This document shows, piece after piece, positions 7,242 through 14,166 of a stretch of DNA of 15,461 bases. The translations under genes and the position numbers were made by a program. The notes under the pieces were generated by a model. It was not told the DNA's origin. It worked only from the letters and a program-made list of their open reading frames with translations, and ran no database searches. How positions within the stretch are numbered: position 1 is the stretch's first letter; each line of letters starts with the position of its first letter. The DNA is from an uncultured Oscillospiraceae bacterium (GTDB taxonomy: Bacteria > Bacillota > Clostridia > Oscillospirales > Oscillospiraceae). The DNA lies in the NCBI GenBank assembly GCA_948766235.1, contig CAQCFX010000003.1, positions 27,470-42,930 of the forward strand, read 5' to 3'.

Positions 7242-7907
7242 ATGGGTGTAAAGTTAAGACACTTGCGCGCATTGCTGCGCCGGGGGAGTTTGCCGGCGGC
7301 GCTGCCCATTGCGCTGTCGGCGGCGCTGGTTTGTGTGCTGGTGCATACGCTGAACGCGCGGCTGCACCCGGTTTTGACGGCGGCCGCCTCCAGCCAGGCC
7401 AGGAATTTGATGACCCAGGCCATTGACGCCGCGGCGGACAACTGCCTCCAGGAGCAGGGCCTGGGCTACGCCGATTTTATCACCATAGAGAGAGACGCCT
7501 CGGGCAAAGTGACCTCTATGACTAGCAATACCGCGGCCAACAGCCGGTTTAAACGCCAGGTGGTGGAGGCGGTTGTCCGGCAGCTGAGCGCTTTGGACAG
7601 CGATGACCTGGGCGTGCCGCTGGGGACGCTCACCGGGCAGCCGCTGCTGTCCGGCGCGGGGCCGTCGGTGCGGGTGAGGGTGGACTGCGTGGGAGACGTC
7701 ACCGCGGACTATGAGAATTTGTTCACGTCCGCCGGGGTAAATCAGACGCACCACCAGGTAAATCTGAACATTACAGCCACTGTGTACCTGTTTTTGCCGG
7801 GGGAGGTGCTTCCCGTGTCGGTGAGCAGCAAAGTCTGCGTGGCGGAGACCGTGATTGTGGGCGAAACGCCCGATACCTATTTGAATTTGGAGAAGGGGAA
7901 CGGCTGA
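7242..7907 (+). CDS. yunB: Sporulation protein YunB
   Basis: Matches the YunB family, found in endospore formers and belonging to the mother-cell sigma-E regulon in Bacillus; its molecular role is unknown. The 221 residues start with a short basic segment and one membrane helix (about residues 17-36). Then comes the family body, beginning ASSQARNLMTQAID and including the GVPLGTLTG segment and a C-terminal half with repeated beta-strand character. It is probably membrane-anchored with the bulk outside the cytoplasmic face. I chose ATG 7242 over the in-frame ATG 7227, since the GGGGGGTGA run (about 7229-7236) then acts as ribosome binding site. The stop is one nucleotide before the ligA start, so the two are probably translationally coupled. 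It is the best evidence that the organism sporulates. Confidence 0.88.
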   Translation: MGVKLRHLRALLRRGSLPAALPIALSAALVCVLVHTLNARLHPVLTAAASSQARNLMTQAIDAAADNCLQEQGLGYADFITIERDASGKVTSMTSNTAANSRFKRQVVEAVVRQLSALDSDDLGVPLGTLTGQPLLSGAGPSVRVRVDCVGDVTADYENLFTSAGVNQTHHQVNLNITATVYLFLPGEVLPVSVSSKVCVAETVIVGETPDTYLNLEKGNG

Positions 7908-7908
7908 C

Positions 7909-9939
7909 ATGGACATCACAACCCAGGCCGCGCAGCTGCGTACGGAGCTGAACGAGCACAATTATAACTATTACGTGCTGGACGCGCCCACCATTTCCGA
8001 TGTTGAGTATGACCGGCTGCTGCGGCAGCTGGAGGAGCTGGAGGCGGAGCACCCGGAGCTGATTACGCCGGACTCGCCCACCCAGCGGGTGGGAGGAGAG
8101 GCGCTGGACAGCTTCCAGGAGGTGGTGCATCGGGTGCCGCTGAAAAGTCTCCAGGACGTTTTTTCCCCCGACGAGCTGCTGGACTTCGACCGCCGGGTGC
8201 GGGAGAGCGCACAGGAGCCGGAGTACCTGCTGGAGCCCAAGATAGACGGGCTGTCGGTGGCGCTGGAATATGAGGACGGCGTGTTCGTCCGGGCCGCCAC
8301 CCGGGGCCGGGGCGAGGTGGGCGAGGATGTGACGGAGAATGTGCGCACCATTAAATCCATCCCGGTGAAGCTAAAAGACGCCCCCCACACCCTGATTGTC
8401 CGGGGGGAGGTGTATATGCCCCGGAAGACCTTTGAGCGGCTGAACGATGAGCGGGAGCTGCGGGGGGAGACCCTGTTCGCCAACCCCAGAAACGCCGCGG
8501 CGGGGGGAATCCGCCAGCTGGACCCCAAGGTGGCCGCCGCCCGAGGGCTGGATATGGTGATATTTGACATCCTGTACACCGACCGCACGCCCTTTGAGAC
8601 GGACAGCGAGGGGCTTGACTGGCTGCGCGCGCTGCGCTTCAAGGTGATTGACTACCAGCTGTTCAAGGAGATGGAGGAGATACAGTCCGCCATCTTCCAG
8701 CTGGGGGATGAGCGGGAAAAGTATCCCTTTGACATTGACGGAGCGGTGGTAAAGCTAAACTCCTTGACACAGCGGGAAGTCCTTGGCGAGACGGCCAAAT
8801 TTCCCCGGTGGGCGGCGGCCTATAAATACCCGCCGGAGCAGAAGCAGAGCGTGGTGGAGGAGATTGTTGTCCAGGTGGGCCGCACGGGGGTGCTCACCCC
8901 AAAGGCGGTGATTGCCCCGGTCCGGCTGGCGGGCACCACGGTAACTAACGCTACCCTCCACAACCAGGATTTCATCACGGAGAAGGACATCCGCATTGGC
9001 GACACCGTGGTGGTGCAGAAGGCGGGGGAAATTATCCCGGAAATTGTGTCGGTGGTGAAGGAGAAGCGGCCGGAGGGCGCCGTGCCCTATCTGCTGCCCG
9101 CGGCCTGCCCGGTGTGCGGCGCGGCGGTGGTCCGGGACGAGGACGGCGCGCACATCCGCTGCACCGGCGCGGAGTGTCCGGCGCAGCTGCTGCGCAACCT
9201 GACCCACTTTGCCAGCAGGGACGCCATGGACATCGAGGGCCTGGGTCCGGCGGTGGTGGAGGCGCTGGTGAACGCCGGAATGGTGAAAACGCCCGCCGAC
9301 CTGTACCGTTTGGACCGGGAAAAGGTGGCCAAGCTGGAGCGCATGGGCAAAAAGTCGGCGGACAAGCTGCTCTCGGCCATTGAGCGCTCCAAGCAAAACG
9401 ACCTTTCCAAGCTGCTGTTTGCCTTTGGCATCCGCCAGGTGGGCCAGAAGGCGGGAAAAATCCTGGCCGCCCGGTTCGGCAGCCTGGACGCGCTGGCCCA
9501 GGCGGGGGAGGAGGAGCTCACCGCCGTGGACGACGTGGGAGAGATTACGGCGCAATACCTTACCCAGTGGTTTGCAGCCCCCCAGAGCCAGCACCTGATT
9601 GCGTCGCTGAAGGCGGCGGGGGTGAACATGGACAGCCTTTCCGCCCCGGCGGGGGACAAGCTGGCGGGGCTTACCTTTGTGCTCACCGGGGAGCTGTCCA
9701 GCTGCTCCCGCAAGGAGGCGGGGGAGAAGCTGGAAGCCCTGGGGGCCAAGGTGTCCGGCTCGGTGTCCAAAAAGACGGGCTGCGTGGTGGCGGGGGAGGC
9801 CGCCGGCTCCAAGCTGCGAAAAGCCCAGGAGCTGGGCGTGCCTGTGCTGAATGAGGAGCAGTTCCTGGTCCTGGTGGGGGAGCAGGAGGGCGACGCGGCG
9901 GCCCTGCTGGCCCAGCTGAGAGGGGAGGGTGAGGTATGA
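7909..9939 (+). CDS. ligA: NAD-dependent DNA ligase
   Basis: Seals nicks in duplex DNA using NAD+, essential for Okazaki-fragment joining and repair. The 676 residues contain every domain in order: an N-terminal Ia domain with paired tyrosines (NYYVLD), the adenylation domain with Lys111 in the KIDG motif, and the OB fold. These are followed by a four-cysteine zinc finger (CPVCG and C-x5-C in CTGAEC, about residues 400-425), tandem helix-hairpin-helix motifs, and a C-terminal BRCT domain (about 585-660). Length is typical for the family. It starts one nucleotide after yunB and its TGA overlaps the next ATG. In many bacteria ligA follows pcrA; here the neighbours are a sporulation gene and a nuclease. 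Confidence 0.97.
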   Translation: MDITTQAAQLRTELNEHNYNYYVLDAPTISDVEYDRLLRQLEELEAEHPELITPDSPTQRVGGEALDSFQEVVHRVPLKSLQDVFSPDELLDFDRRVRESAQEPEYLLEPKIDGLSVALEYEDGVFVRAATRGRGEVGEDVTENVRTIKSIPVKLKDAPHTLIVRGEVYMPRKTFERLNDERELRGETLFANPRNAAAGGIRQLDPKVAAARGLDMVIFDILYTDRTPFETDSEGLDWLRALRFKVIDYQLFKEMEEIQSAIFQLGDEREKYPFDIDGAVVKLNSLTQREVLGETAKFPRWAAAYKYPPEQKQSVVEEIVVQVGRTGVLTPKAVIAPVRLAGTTVTNATLHNQDFITEKDIRIGDTVVVQKAGEIIPEIVSVVKEKRPEGAVPYLLPAACPVCGAAVVRDEDGAHIRCTGAECPAQLLRNLTHFASRDAMDIEGLGPAVVEALVNAGMVKTPADLYRLDREKVAKLERMGKKSADKLLSAIERSKQNDLSKLLFAFGIRQVGQKAGKILAARFGSLDALAQAGEEELTAVDDVGEITAQYLTQWFAAPQSQHLIASLKAAGVNMDSLSAPAGDKLAGLTFVLTGELSSCSRKEAGEKLEALGAKVSGSVSKKTGCVVAGEAAGSKLRKAQELGVPVLNEEQFLVLVGEQEGDAAALLAQLRGEGEV

Positions 9940-10697
9940 GCACCCGCACAGGAAAACGGCGGCAGGCCGGGCTCAGCCGGGAGCGAATCATTTTGCTGCT
10001 GGCTGTGATTGTCATAACGGTGGCGGCGGCCGCAGCCGGGCTGTATGCCAACGGCTCGCTGACGCTGGACAATTTACTGGTGGAGCTGGGCCTGAAAGCG
10101 CCGCCGGCGGTGGTGATGGACGACGTCCCGGACTATTCCGGCCAGCCCTATGTGGTGCTGGAGGATAACTGGCCGGATTTTGACGCGGGGGATTTGACGC
10201 TGGAGCCCTTCGAGAACTACAGCGAGCTGGACTACCTGGGCCGGTGCGGCCCGGCCTATGCCAACATCTGCCTGGAGATTATGCCCACCGAGCCCCGGGG
10301 GGACATCGGGCAGGTGAAGCCCTCCGGCTGGCAGACGGTGAAGTATGACTGCGTGGACGGCAAGTACCTTTATAACCGCTGTCACCTGATTGGGTATCAG
10401 CTGGCGGGGGAGAACGCCAACCGGCAGAATCTCATCACCGGCACGCGGTACATGAATGTGGAGGGAATGCTCCCCTTTGAAAATATGGTGGACGATTACG
10501 TGGAGGACACGGGAAACCACGTGCTCTACCGGGTGACGCCCATTTTTGAGGGGAGCAACCTGGTGGCCAGCGGCGTTCAGATGGAGGCTTTCTCCGTGGA
10601 GGACGAGGGGGAGGGGATTTGCTTCAACGTATACGTCTATAACGTCCAGCCCGGAATCGGCATTGATTACGCCACCGGGGAGAGCTGGGAAAATTGA
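9936..10697 (+). CDS. Membrane-anchored DNA/RNA non-specific endonuclease
   Basis: A beta-beta-alpha-metal (EndA/NucA-like) nuclease of 253 residues. A basic N-terminus and one hydrophobic helix (about residues 18-38) suggest a membrane anchor with the catalytic domain outside the cell. The active-site segment reads YNRCHLIGYQL, with presumed general base His150. NLITGTRYMN (165-174) and PFEN carry the conserved metal-site asparagines and glutamate. The classical DRGH motif is NRCH here, which I recall in clostridial relatives. The start overlaps the ligA stop as ATGA, with GGGGAGGG about 7-10 nt upstream. Possible roles are nutrient scavenging from nucleic acid or DNA processing during uptake. 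Coupling with ligA may simply reflect operon position. It is the last gene of the operon, 13 nt before the terminator. Confidence 0.87.
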   Translation: MSTRTGKRRQAGLSRERIILLLAVIVITVAAAAAGLYANGSLTLDNLLVELGLKAPPAVVMDDVPDYSGQPYVVLEDNWPDFDAGDLTLEPFENYSELDYLGRCGPAYANICLEIMPTEPRGDIGQVKPSGWQTVKYDCVDGKYLYNRCHLIGYQLAGENANRQNLITGTRYMNVEGMLPFENMVDDYVEDTGNHVLYRVTPIFEGSNLVASGVQMEAFSVEDEGEGICFNVYVYNVQPGIGIDYATGESWEN

Positions 10698-10710
10698 ATC
10701 GGACACGAGA

Positions 10711-10740
10711 AAAGCCCGCTCCGACTGGAGCGGGCTTTTT
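10711..10740. terminator. Bidirectional terminator between nuclease gene and atoE
   Basis: A perfect 12-bp stem (AAAGCCCGCTCC, 10711-10722, with 10727-10738) and a 4-nt loop are followed by a T run on the plus strand. The mirrored A run at the left gives a T run on the minus strand. It ends both the murD operon and the convergent atoE unit. Confidence 0.93.
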
Positions 10741-10768
10741 CGGGGATTCACGGAGAGACAGGGCCATC

Positions 10769-12148
10769 TTAGAATAGCAGACCCCAGGCGAGGAAGCCGA
10801 GGATTGCCACAAGGCCGGTGAACAACAGCACAACCACCAGATAGCCCATAATATCCTTGGCCTTCAGGCCGGCCACGCCCAAGGCGGGCAGGGCCCAGAA
10901 GGGCTGAATCATGTTGGTCCACTGGTCGCCCCAGGCAATGCCCATGGCGGCGCGGCCGTAGTAATTGACGGCGTCAATCCCAGCGCGCTCCGCAATAGCG
11001 GTAGCGGCAGGCATCACGATGGGACCCTGGACGGTCCACTGGCCGCCGCCGGAGGGGACGAAGAAGTTGATGATACCGCCGGACAGGAAGGTCAGCATGG
11101 GGAAGGTGATGTCGTTGGAGATGTCGGTGAAGAACTGGGCGATGATCTTGGCCAGGGACACGCTGTCGGCATTCTCCGCCACCATCAGGCCCATAATGCC
11201 GGCATAGAAGGGGAACTGGAGCAGCACGCCGGCCGCGCCGCCGGCGGCGTCGCCGATGGCGTCCACGTACTTGCGCAAATCGCCGTGAGCCAGCAGGCCC
11301 AGGAACAGGAAGATGGCGTTGACGGCGTTCAGGTCCAGCTTGGCCGCGCCCACGCGGATGAAGAACAGCACGATGTAGACAAAGCCCATGATGAGGATGA
11401 TAGCCCACAGAATCTTGCTGTGCTCAATCTTTTCAGCGGGGGTCTCGACCTTGTACTCCCGCTCCTTCTCATCCACCAGCAGGTTGGGGTCAACGGTGAT
11501 GGTGTGGTCCTTGTCGGGGTGCATGGCGTAGTTGATGAAGGGCAGGCCCAACAGAACCACCAGGCACATGACGATGTTCATGGGATGGAAGATGGTCTGA
11601 GTCAGGTCGGCCTGGTAAGTAATGCCCAGGAACTCCTTGCCGGAGGCCATCTGCAGGGGGATGGAGCCGGACAGGCCGGCGTGCCAAATCACGAAGCCGG
11701 AGTAGGCGGAGGCAATCAGCAGGGGATAGTCAAGGTCGCGCACGCGGCGGGCAATCTCCTTGGCCAGCAGGGCGCCCACGATGAGGCCGAAGCCCCAGTT
11801 CAGCCAGCAGCAGATGGTGGACACGATGGTGGTGACCACGATGGCGCTCAGCTTGTTCTTGGCCAGACCGGCGATGGAGGCGAGAATCTGCTTGCAGATC
11901 TTGGCGGAGGCCAGGGCGGAGCCCAGCACCAGCACCAGGGCCATCTGCATGGAGAAAGCCAGCAGGCCCCACATACCGTCGCCGGAGCCGCCCTTGCCGG
12001 CCCAGGCCCAGACCAGCTCAATGGGGTTCTGCCAGGTGCTGGCCATGGCGGCGATGAACACCACGATGGTCAGGATGATGGCGAACAGGAACGGGTCCGG
12101 CAGCCAGCGGTTCATAATCCGCACGCAGCCATTGGCAAATTTCTTCAT
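10769..12148 (-). CDS. atoE: Short-chain fatty acid transporter, AtoE family
   Basis: A 459-residue membrane protein of the short-chain fatty acid transporter family (E. coli AtoE), predicted to move butyrate, acetoacetate or similar acids across the cytoplasmic membrane. Evidence is the N-terminal RIMNRWLPDPFLFAI segment, many hydrophobic helices (for example 21-37, 62-80, 101-125, 246-264, 435-456), WHAGLSGS, and the family signature FVPSGGGQW (363-371) followed by TVQGP. A soluble loop lies around residues 208-245. Start ATG 12148 has AGAGAGGG about 10 nt upstream. It is a single-gene unit with its own promoter and shares a terminator with the opposite operon. In butyrate-producing Clostridia an export or exchange role is plausible, but direction and substrate are inference. 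No acetoacetyl-CoA transferase genes stand beside it. Confidence 0.92.
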   Translation of the reverse strand: MKKFANGCVRIMNRWLPDPFLFAIILTIVVFIAAMASTWQNPIELVWAWAGKGGSGDGMWGLLAFSMQMALVLVLGSALASAKICKQILASIAGLAKNKLSAIVVTTIVSTICCWLNWGFGLIVGALLAKEIARRVRDLDYPLLIASAYSGFVIWHAGLSGSIPLQMASGKEFLGITYQADLTQTIFHPMNIVMCLVVLLGLPFINYAMHPDKDHTITVDPNLLVDEKEREYKVETPAEKIEHSKILWAIILIMGFVYIVLFFIRVGAAKLDLNAVNAIFLFLGLLAHGDLRKYVDAIGDAAGGAAGVLLQFPFYAGIMGLMVAENADSVSLAKIIAQFFTDISNDITFPMLTFLSGGIINFFVPSGGGQWTVQGPIVMPAATAIAERAGIDAVNYYGRAAMGIAWGDQWTNMIQPFWALPALGVAGLKAKDIMGYLVVVLLFTGLVAILGFLAWGLLF

Positions 12149-12210
12149 ATAAAATTTACCCTCTCTTTCTTCAAAAATGAATAGCAGGGACCGTGAATCT
12201 CAACGCAGTT

Positions 12211-12239
12211 ATTATAGTCGTTTATTCACAGTTTGTCAA
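12211..12239 (-). promoter_or_regulatory. atoE promoter (perfect consensus)
   Basis: On the minus strand TTGACA (12239-12234), a 17-nt spacer and TATAAT (12216-12211) match the housekeeping consensus at all twelve positions. Transcription would start near 12204, giving a leader of about 56 nt before the atoE ATG. Confidence 0.92.
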
Positions 12240-12242
12240 TAA
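12222..12242. promoter_or_regulatory. Candidate operator over the atoE -35 box
   Basis: An inverted repeat with 8-nt arms (plus strand TTATTCAC at 12222-12229 and GTCAATAA at 12235-12242, seven of eight positions complementary) is separated by 5 nt. It covers the -35 box and half of the spacer, a typical place for a repressor. The regulator is not identified. Confidence 0.4.
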
Positions 12243-12322
12243 TTTTACAAAGATTTCCCTGCCGGATGGGCGGCGGAAGCCCCGTGAATTGTGAATTTTG
12301 ACGAATAAATACTGGGAAAGAG

Positions 12323-12366
12323 AAAAAATCCCAGTTTCAAGGGCCGTTGGGTCCTTGAAACTGGGA
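12323..12366 (-). terminator. Strong minus-strand terminator before the atoE promoter
   Basis: Perfect 14-bp stem (TCCCAGTTTCAAGG, 12329-12342, with 12353-12366), 10-nt loop, then six T on the minus strand (12328-12323). It follows the stop codon of the gene remnant at 12384-12467 and seems to be that lost gene's original terminator. Confidence 0.9.
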
Positions 12367-12383
12367 GCAAGCCGTGTCAGCGC

Positions 12384-12467
12384 TTATTTGTCGAAGGCGG
12401 GGTTGGTGAAGTACACGTTTTTCTGGTCCAGGCGCTCTTTGGCCAGGGCAATCGCTTCGCCAAAGCG
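12384..12467 (-). pseudogene. C-terminal remnant of an unidentified gene
   Basis: On the minus strand a frame of 27 codons plus TAA reads RFGEAIALAKER followed by LDQKNVYFTNPAFDK. It looks like genuine protein: a well-formed amphipathic helix, high-GC codon choice matching the neighbours, and a stop followed 18 nt later by a strong terminator. No start codon with a ribosome binding site precedes it. Upstream of about 12470 the sequence changes to the T-rich terminator region of the recombinase gene. I read this as the 3' end of a host gene cut off by integration or deletion. I do not recognise the family; a very short intact gene is the less likely alternative. Confidence 0.55.
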
Positions 12468-12479
12468 TACAAGGGGAAG

Positions 12480-12511
12480 AAAAAATAAGGACGGGCGGGT
12501 GATATGCCCGT
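12480..12511 (-). terminator. Probable terminator of the serine recombinase gene
   Basis: On the minus strand a 6-bp perfect stem (ACGGGC/GCCCGT, 12491-12496 with 12506-12511) with a 9-nt loop is followed, after two C, by a TTATTTTTT tract (12488-12480). It lies 12 nt beyond the recombinase stop. The stem is short, so the call is moderate. Confidence 0.6.
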
Positions 12512-12523
12512 ATGCCCGCGGAT

Positions 12524-14017
12524 TCAAAGCTTCCACTGGATTTGAACGCGGTCGGGAAAGACCCGGATGGTTTGAATGAACAGGCCGGTGATTTGCCGCT
12601 TATCCTCAAAAGATAATTCCTCCCAGCGGGAGAGGCGGCAGGCGATAGGCGGGGCGGACTTGGCCGCGTTTTTCTCCAAGCGGGCGAGCTTTTGGCGGAC
12701 GGTTTGCTTTTCGCCGTCCAGCTGAAGGATTTTCTGATTGATGTAGCCCAGCAGGGTGTCGTTGGCCAGGGCGGCGCGCTGGGTCAGCCCGTCAATCTCC
12801 TGCTCCAGCCGGGTGAGCTGGGCGGTGAGGGCGGCGGCCTCCGGGCTGAGCGCGGGGGAGGGGCGGGGATGAAGAACGGGAAACAGGGCCAGCTTTTTTT
12901 GCAGCTCGTCCAGGACAAGCCGCTCCACGTCCCCGGCGTAGACGGTGCCGGGGCCGGAGCAGGTTTTGGCGTCCATCCGGCGGGTGCAGAGCAGATAGCG
13001 GCGCTGTGAGCCGGCGTAGTGTTTGCAGGCCAGGGCGTATCCGCACAGGCCGCATTTGATTTTACCGGCCAGCCAGGTGTTTTTTGCCTTTTGCCGGGGC
13101 TGGACCTGGCCGGTGTTCCAATTTTTTTGGCGGCATTGCAGCCAGGTGTCCGCCGGAACAAGGCCGGCGTGGGGGGCCAGGACCAGGCAGCGGCCGGCCA
13201 GGCCCGGAGGCTGGGCTTGGCCGCCGTCCCCGTTGCGGTAGCAGTAGCAGCCGTTTACCCCGATGAAGTCCGAGGGGTCGTTGACCATGACGGCGCCCTG
13301 CTGGGAAAAGAACTGGTAGACGGACAAATCCGCCTGGACGTAGATGGGGCTGCGCAGGATGTCCGCGATTCGGGAGCGCTCCCAGGGCTTGCCCCGCTTG
13401 GTGACGCCGTTGGCGTGAAGGGTGCGCACAATGTCGCCGTAGGAGCACTCAGGCTGGGCGTAAAGCCGGTATATGGCGCGCACAATCTCGGCCTCCTGGG
13501 GTACGGCCTCGTACATGGAGGTTTTGACGCCGCCGATGACGGCGGGGGCCAGGCGGTAGCCGAAGGGCACCCGCCCGCCCATATACAGGCTTTTCCGGCT
13601 GCGGGAAAAGTAGGCGTCCGCCACCCGCTTTTGAATGGTCTCCCGCTCCAGCTGGGCAAAGACAATGCAGATGTTCAGCATGGCCCGGCCGATGGGGGAG
13701 GAGGTGTCGAATTTTTCGGTGGTGGAGACAAACTCCACGCCGTAGCGGGTAAATATGTCCATCATGGAGGAAAAGTCCAGGATGGAGCGGCTGATGCGGT
13801 CCAGCTTGTAGACGATGACCTTGCCGATGAGCCCCCGCTTCATGTCGGCCATCATCTCTTGAAAAGCGGGGCGCTGGGTGTTCTTCCCGCTGTAGCCCCG
13901 GTCTATGTAGGTTTTGGAGGGCTGTCCCCGAAGCTCGTACCGGCACAGCTCAATCTGGCTTTCAATGGAGATGCTGTCGCTGCGGTCCACTGACTGTCTG
14001 GCATAGATGGCGTCCAT
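12524..14017 (-). CDS. Large serine recombinase (integrase/transposase type)
   Basis: A site-specific recombinase that cuts and rejoins DNA through a serine-DNA intermediate, as in phage integrases and integrative-element recombinases. The 497 residues hold a resolvase catalytic domain with nucleophile Ser9 (YARQSVD), YIDRGYSGK (37-45) and YKLDRISRS (70-78). A recombinase DNA-binding domain covers about 150-225. A zinc ribbon follows with Cys322, Cys325, Cys344 and Cys353, then a coiled coil around 395-450. All catalytic parts appear intact. The start is ATG 14017 with GAGGAGGG 5 nt upstream; a GTG extension to 14032 would include that site. No promoter of good quality is evident. It lies between a cut-off gene remnant and a BlaI gene, which suggests the end of an integrated element. 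Confidence 0.93.
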   Translation of the reverse strand: MDAIYARQSVDRSDSISIESQIELCRYELRGQPSKTYIDRGYSGKNTQRPAFQEMMADMKRGLIGKVIVYKLDRISRSILDFSSMMDIFTRYGVEFVSTTEKFDTSSPIGRAMLNICIVFAQLERETIQKRVADAYFSRSRKSLYMGGRVPFGYRLAPAVIGGVKTSMYEAVPQEAEIVRAIYRLYAQPECSYGDIVRTLHANGVTKRGKPWERSRIADILRSPIYVQADLSVYQFFSQQGAVMVNDPSDFIGVNGCYCYRNGDGGQAQPPGLAGRCLVLAPHAGLVPADTWLQCRQKNWNTGQVQPRQKAKNTWLAGKIKCGLCGYALACKHYAGSQRRYLLCTRRMDAKTCSGPGTVYAGDVERLVLDELQKKLALFPVLHPRPSPALSPEAAALTAQLTRLEQEIDGLTQRAALANDTLLGYINQKILQLDGEKQTVRQKLARLEKNAAKSAPPIACRLSRWEELSFEDKRQITGLFIQTIRVFPDRVQIQWKL

Positions 14018-14037
14018 CGCGTCCCTCCTCACGGTGT

Positions 14038-14081
14038 CCCTCCAATGTATTCACGGGATAAGCCGGCTATTCAATGGAGGG
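14038..14081. repeat. Imperfect inverted repeat upstream of the recombinase (possible att site or operator)
   Basis: Left arm CCCTCCAATGTAT (14038-14050) and right arm ATTCAATGGAGGG (14069-14081) are complementary at 11 of 13 positions, with 18 nt between them. Total size (44 bp) and position, just before the recombinase start, resemble attachment sites of large serine recombinases. It could instead be the operator of the recombinase gene. Confidence 0.4.
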
Positions 14082-14106
14082 GGAGTCAGGCGGAGGAGAA
14101 ATCCTC

Positions 14107-14135
14107 TTGACAAACGGGCTCTACAGTTGTAGGAT
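14107..14135 (+). promoter_or_regulatory. blaI-like operon promoter
   Basis: Perfect -35 TTGACA (14107-14112), 17-nt spacer, and -10 TAGGAT (14130-14135). One palindromic operator covers the 3' part of the spacer and the first half of the -10 box. Confidence 0.82.
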
Positions 14136-14155
14136 ATAGAAAACTACAACTGTAG
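14121..14155. promoter_or_regulatory. Pair of BlaI/MecI-type operators
   Basis: Two perfect 12-bp palindromes, CTACAGTTGTAG (14121-14132) and CTACAACTGTAG (14144-14155), each have the TACAnnTGTA core known for BlaI/MecI repressors. Their centres are 23 bp apart. The first overlaps the spacer and -10 box; the second lies in the transcribed leader and runs into the ribosome binding site of the repressor gene. This indicates autoregulation. Confidence 0.88.
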
Positions 14156-14166
14156 GAGGAGATGGC

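Noticed and set aside
11285..12184. A 299-codon plus-strand frame opposite atoE
   Set aside because: Gly, Gln, His and Asp rich and antisense to a clear transporter gene; no ribosome binding site or family signature.
12312..12366. Three-part pairing of CTGGGA (12312-12317), TCCCAG (12329-12334) and CTGGGA (12361-12366) as an attenuator or riboswitch
   Set aside because: On the minus strand the third segment lies downstream of the terminator T run, so it cannot act as an antiterminator; on the plus strand no gene follows. The simple terminator explains it.
12494..12519. Tandem ATGCCCGT/ATGCCCGC repeat near the recombinase 3' end as a mobile-element terminal repeat or the start of a repeat array
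   Set aside because: Only two 8-nt units overlapping the probable terminator, with no partner copy seen near 14040-14100.
13019..13993. A 324-codon plus-strand frame opposite the recombinase
   Set aside because: Antisense shadow of a recombinase with intact catalytic motifs; no recognisable domain.
14046..14077. Promoter for the recombinase on the minus strand (TTGAAT with TACATT 19 nt away)
   Set aside because: Spacing is too long and the -10 box matches at only four positions, so I did not list it as a feature.
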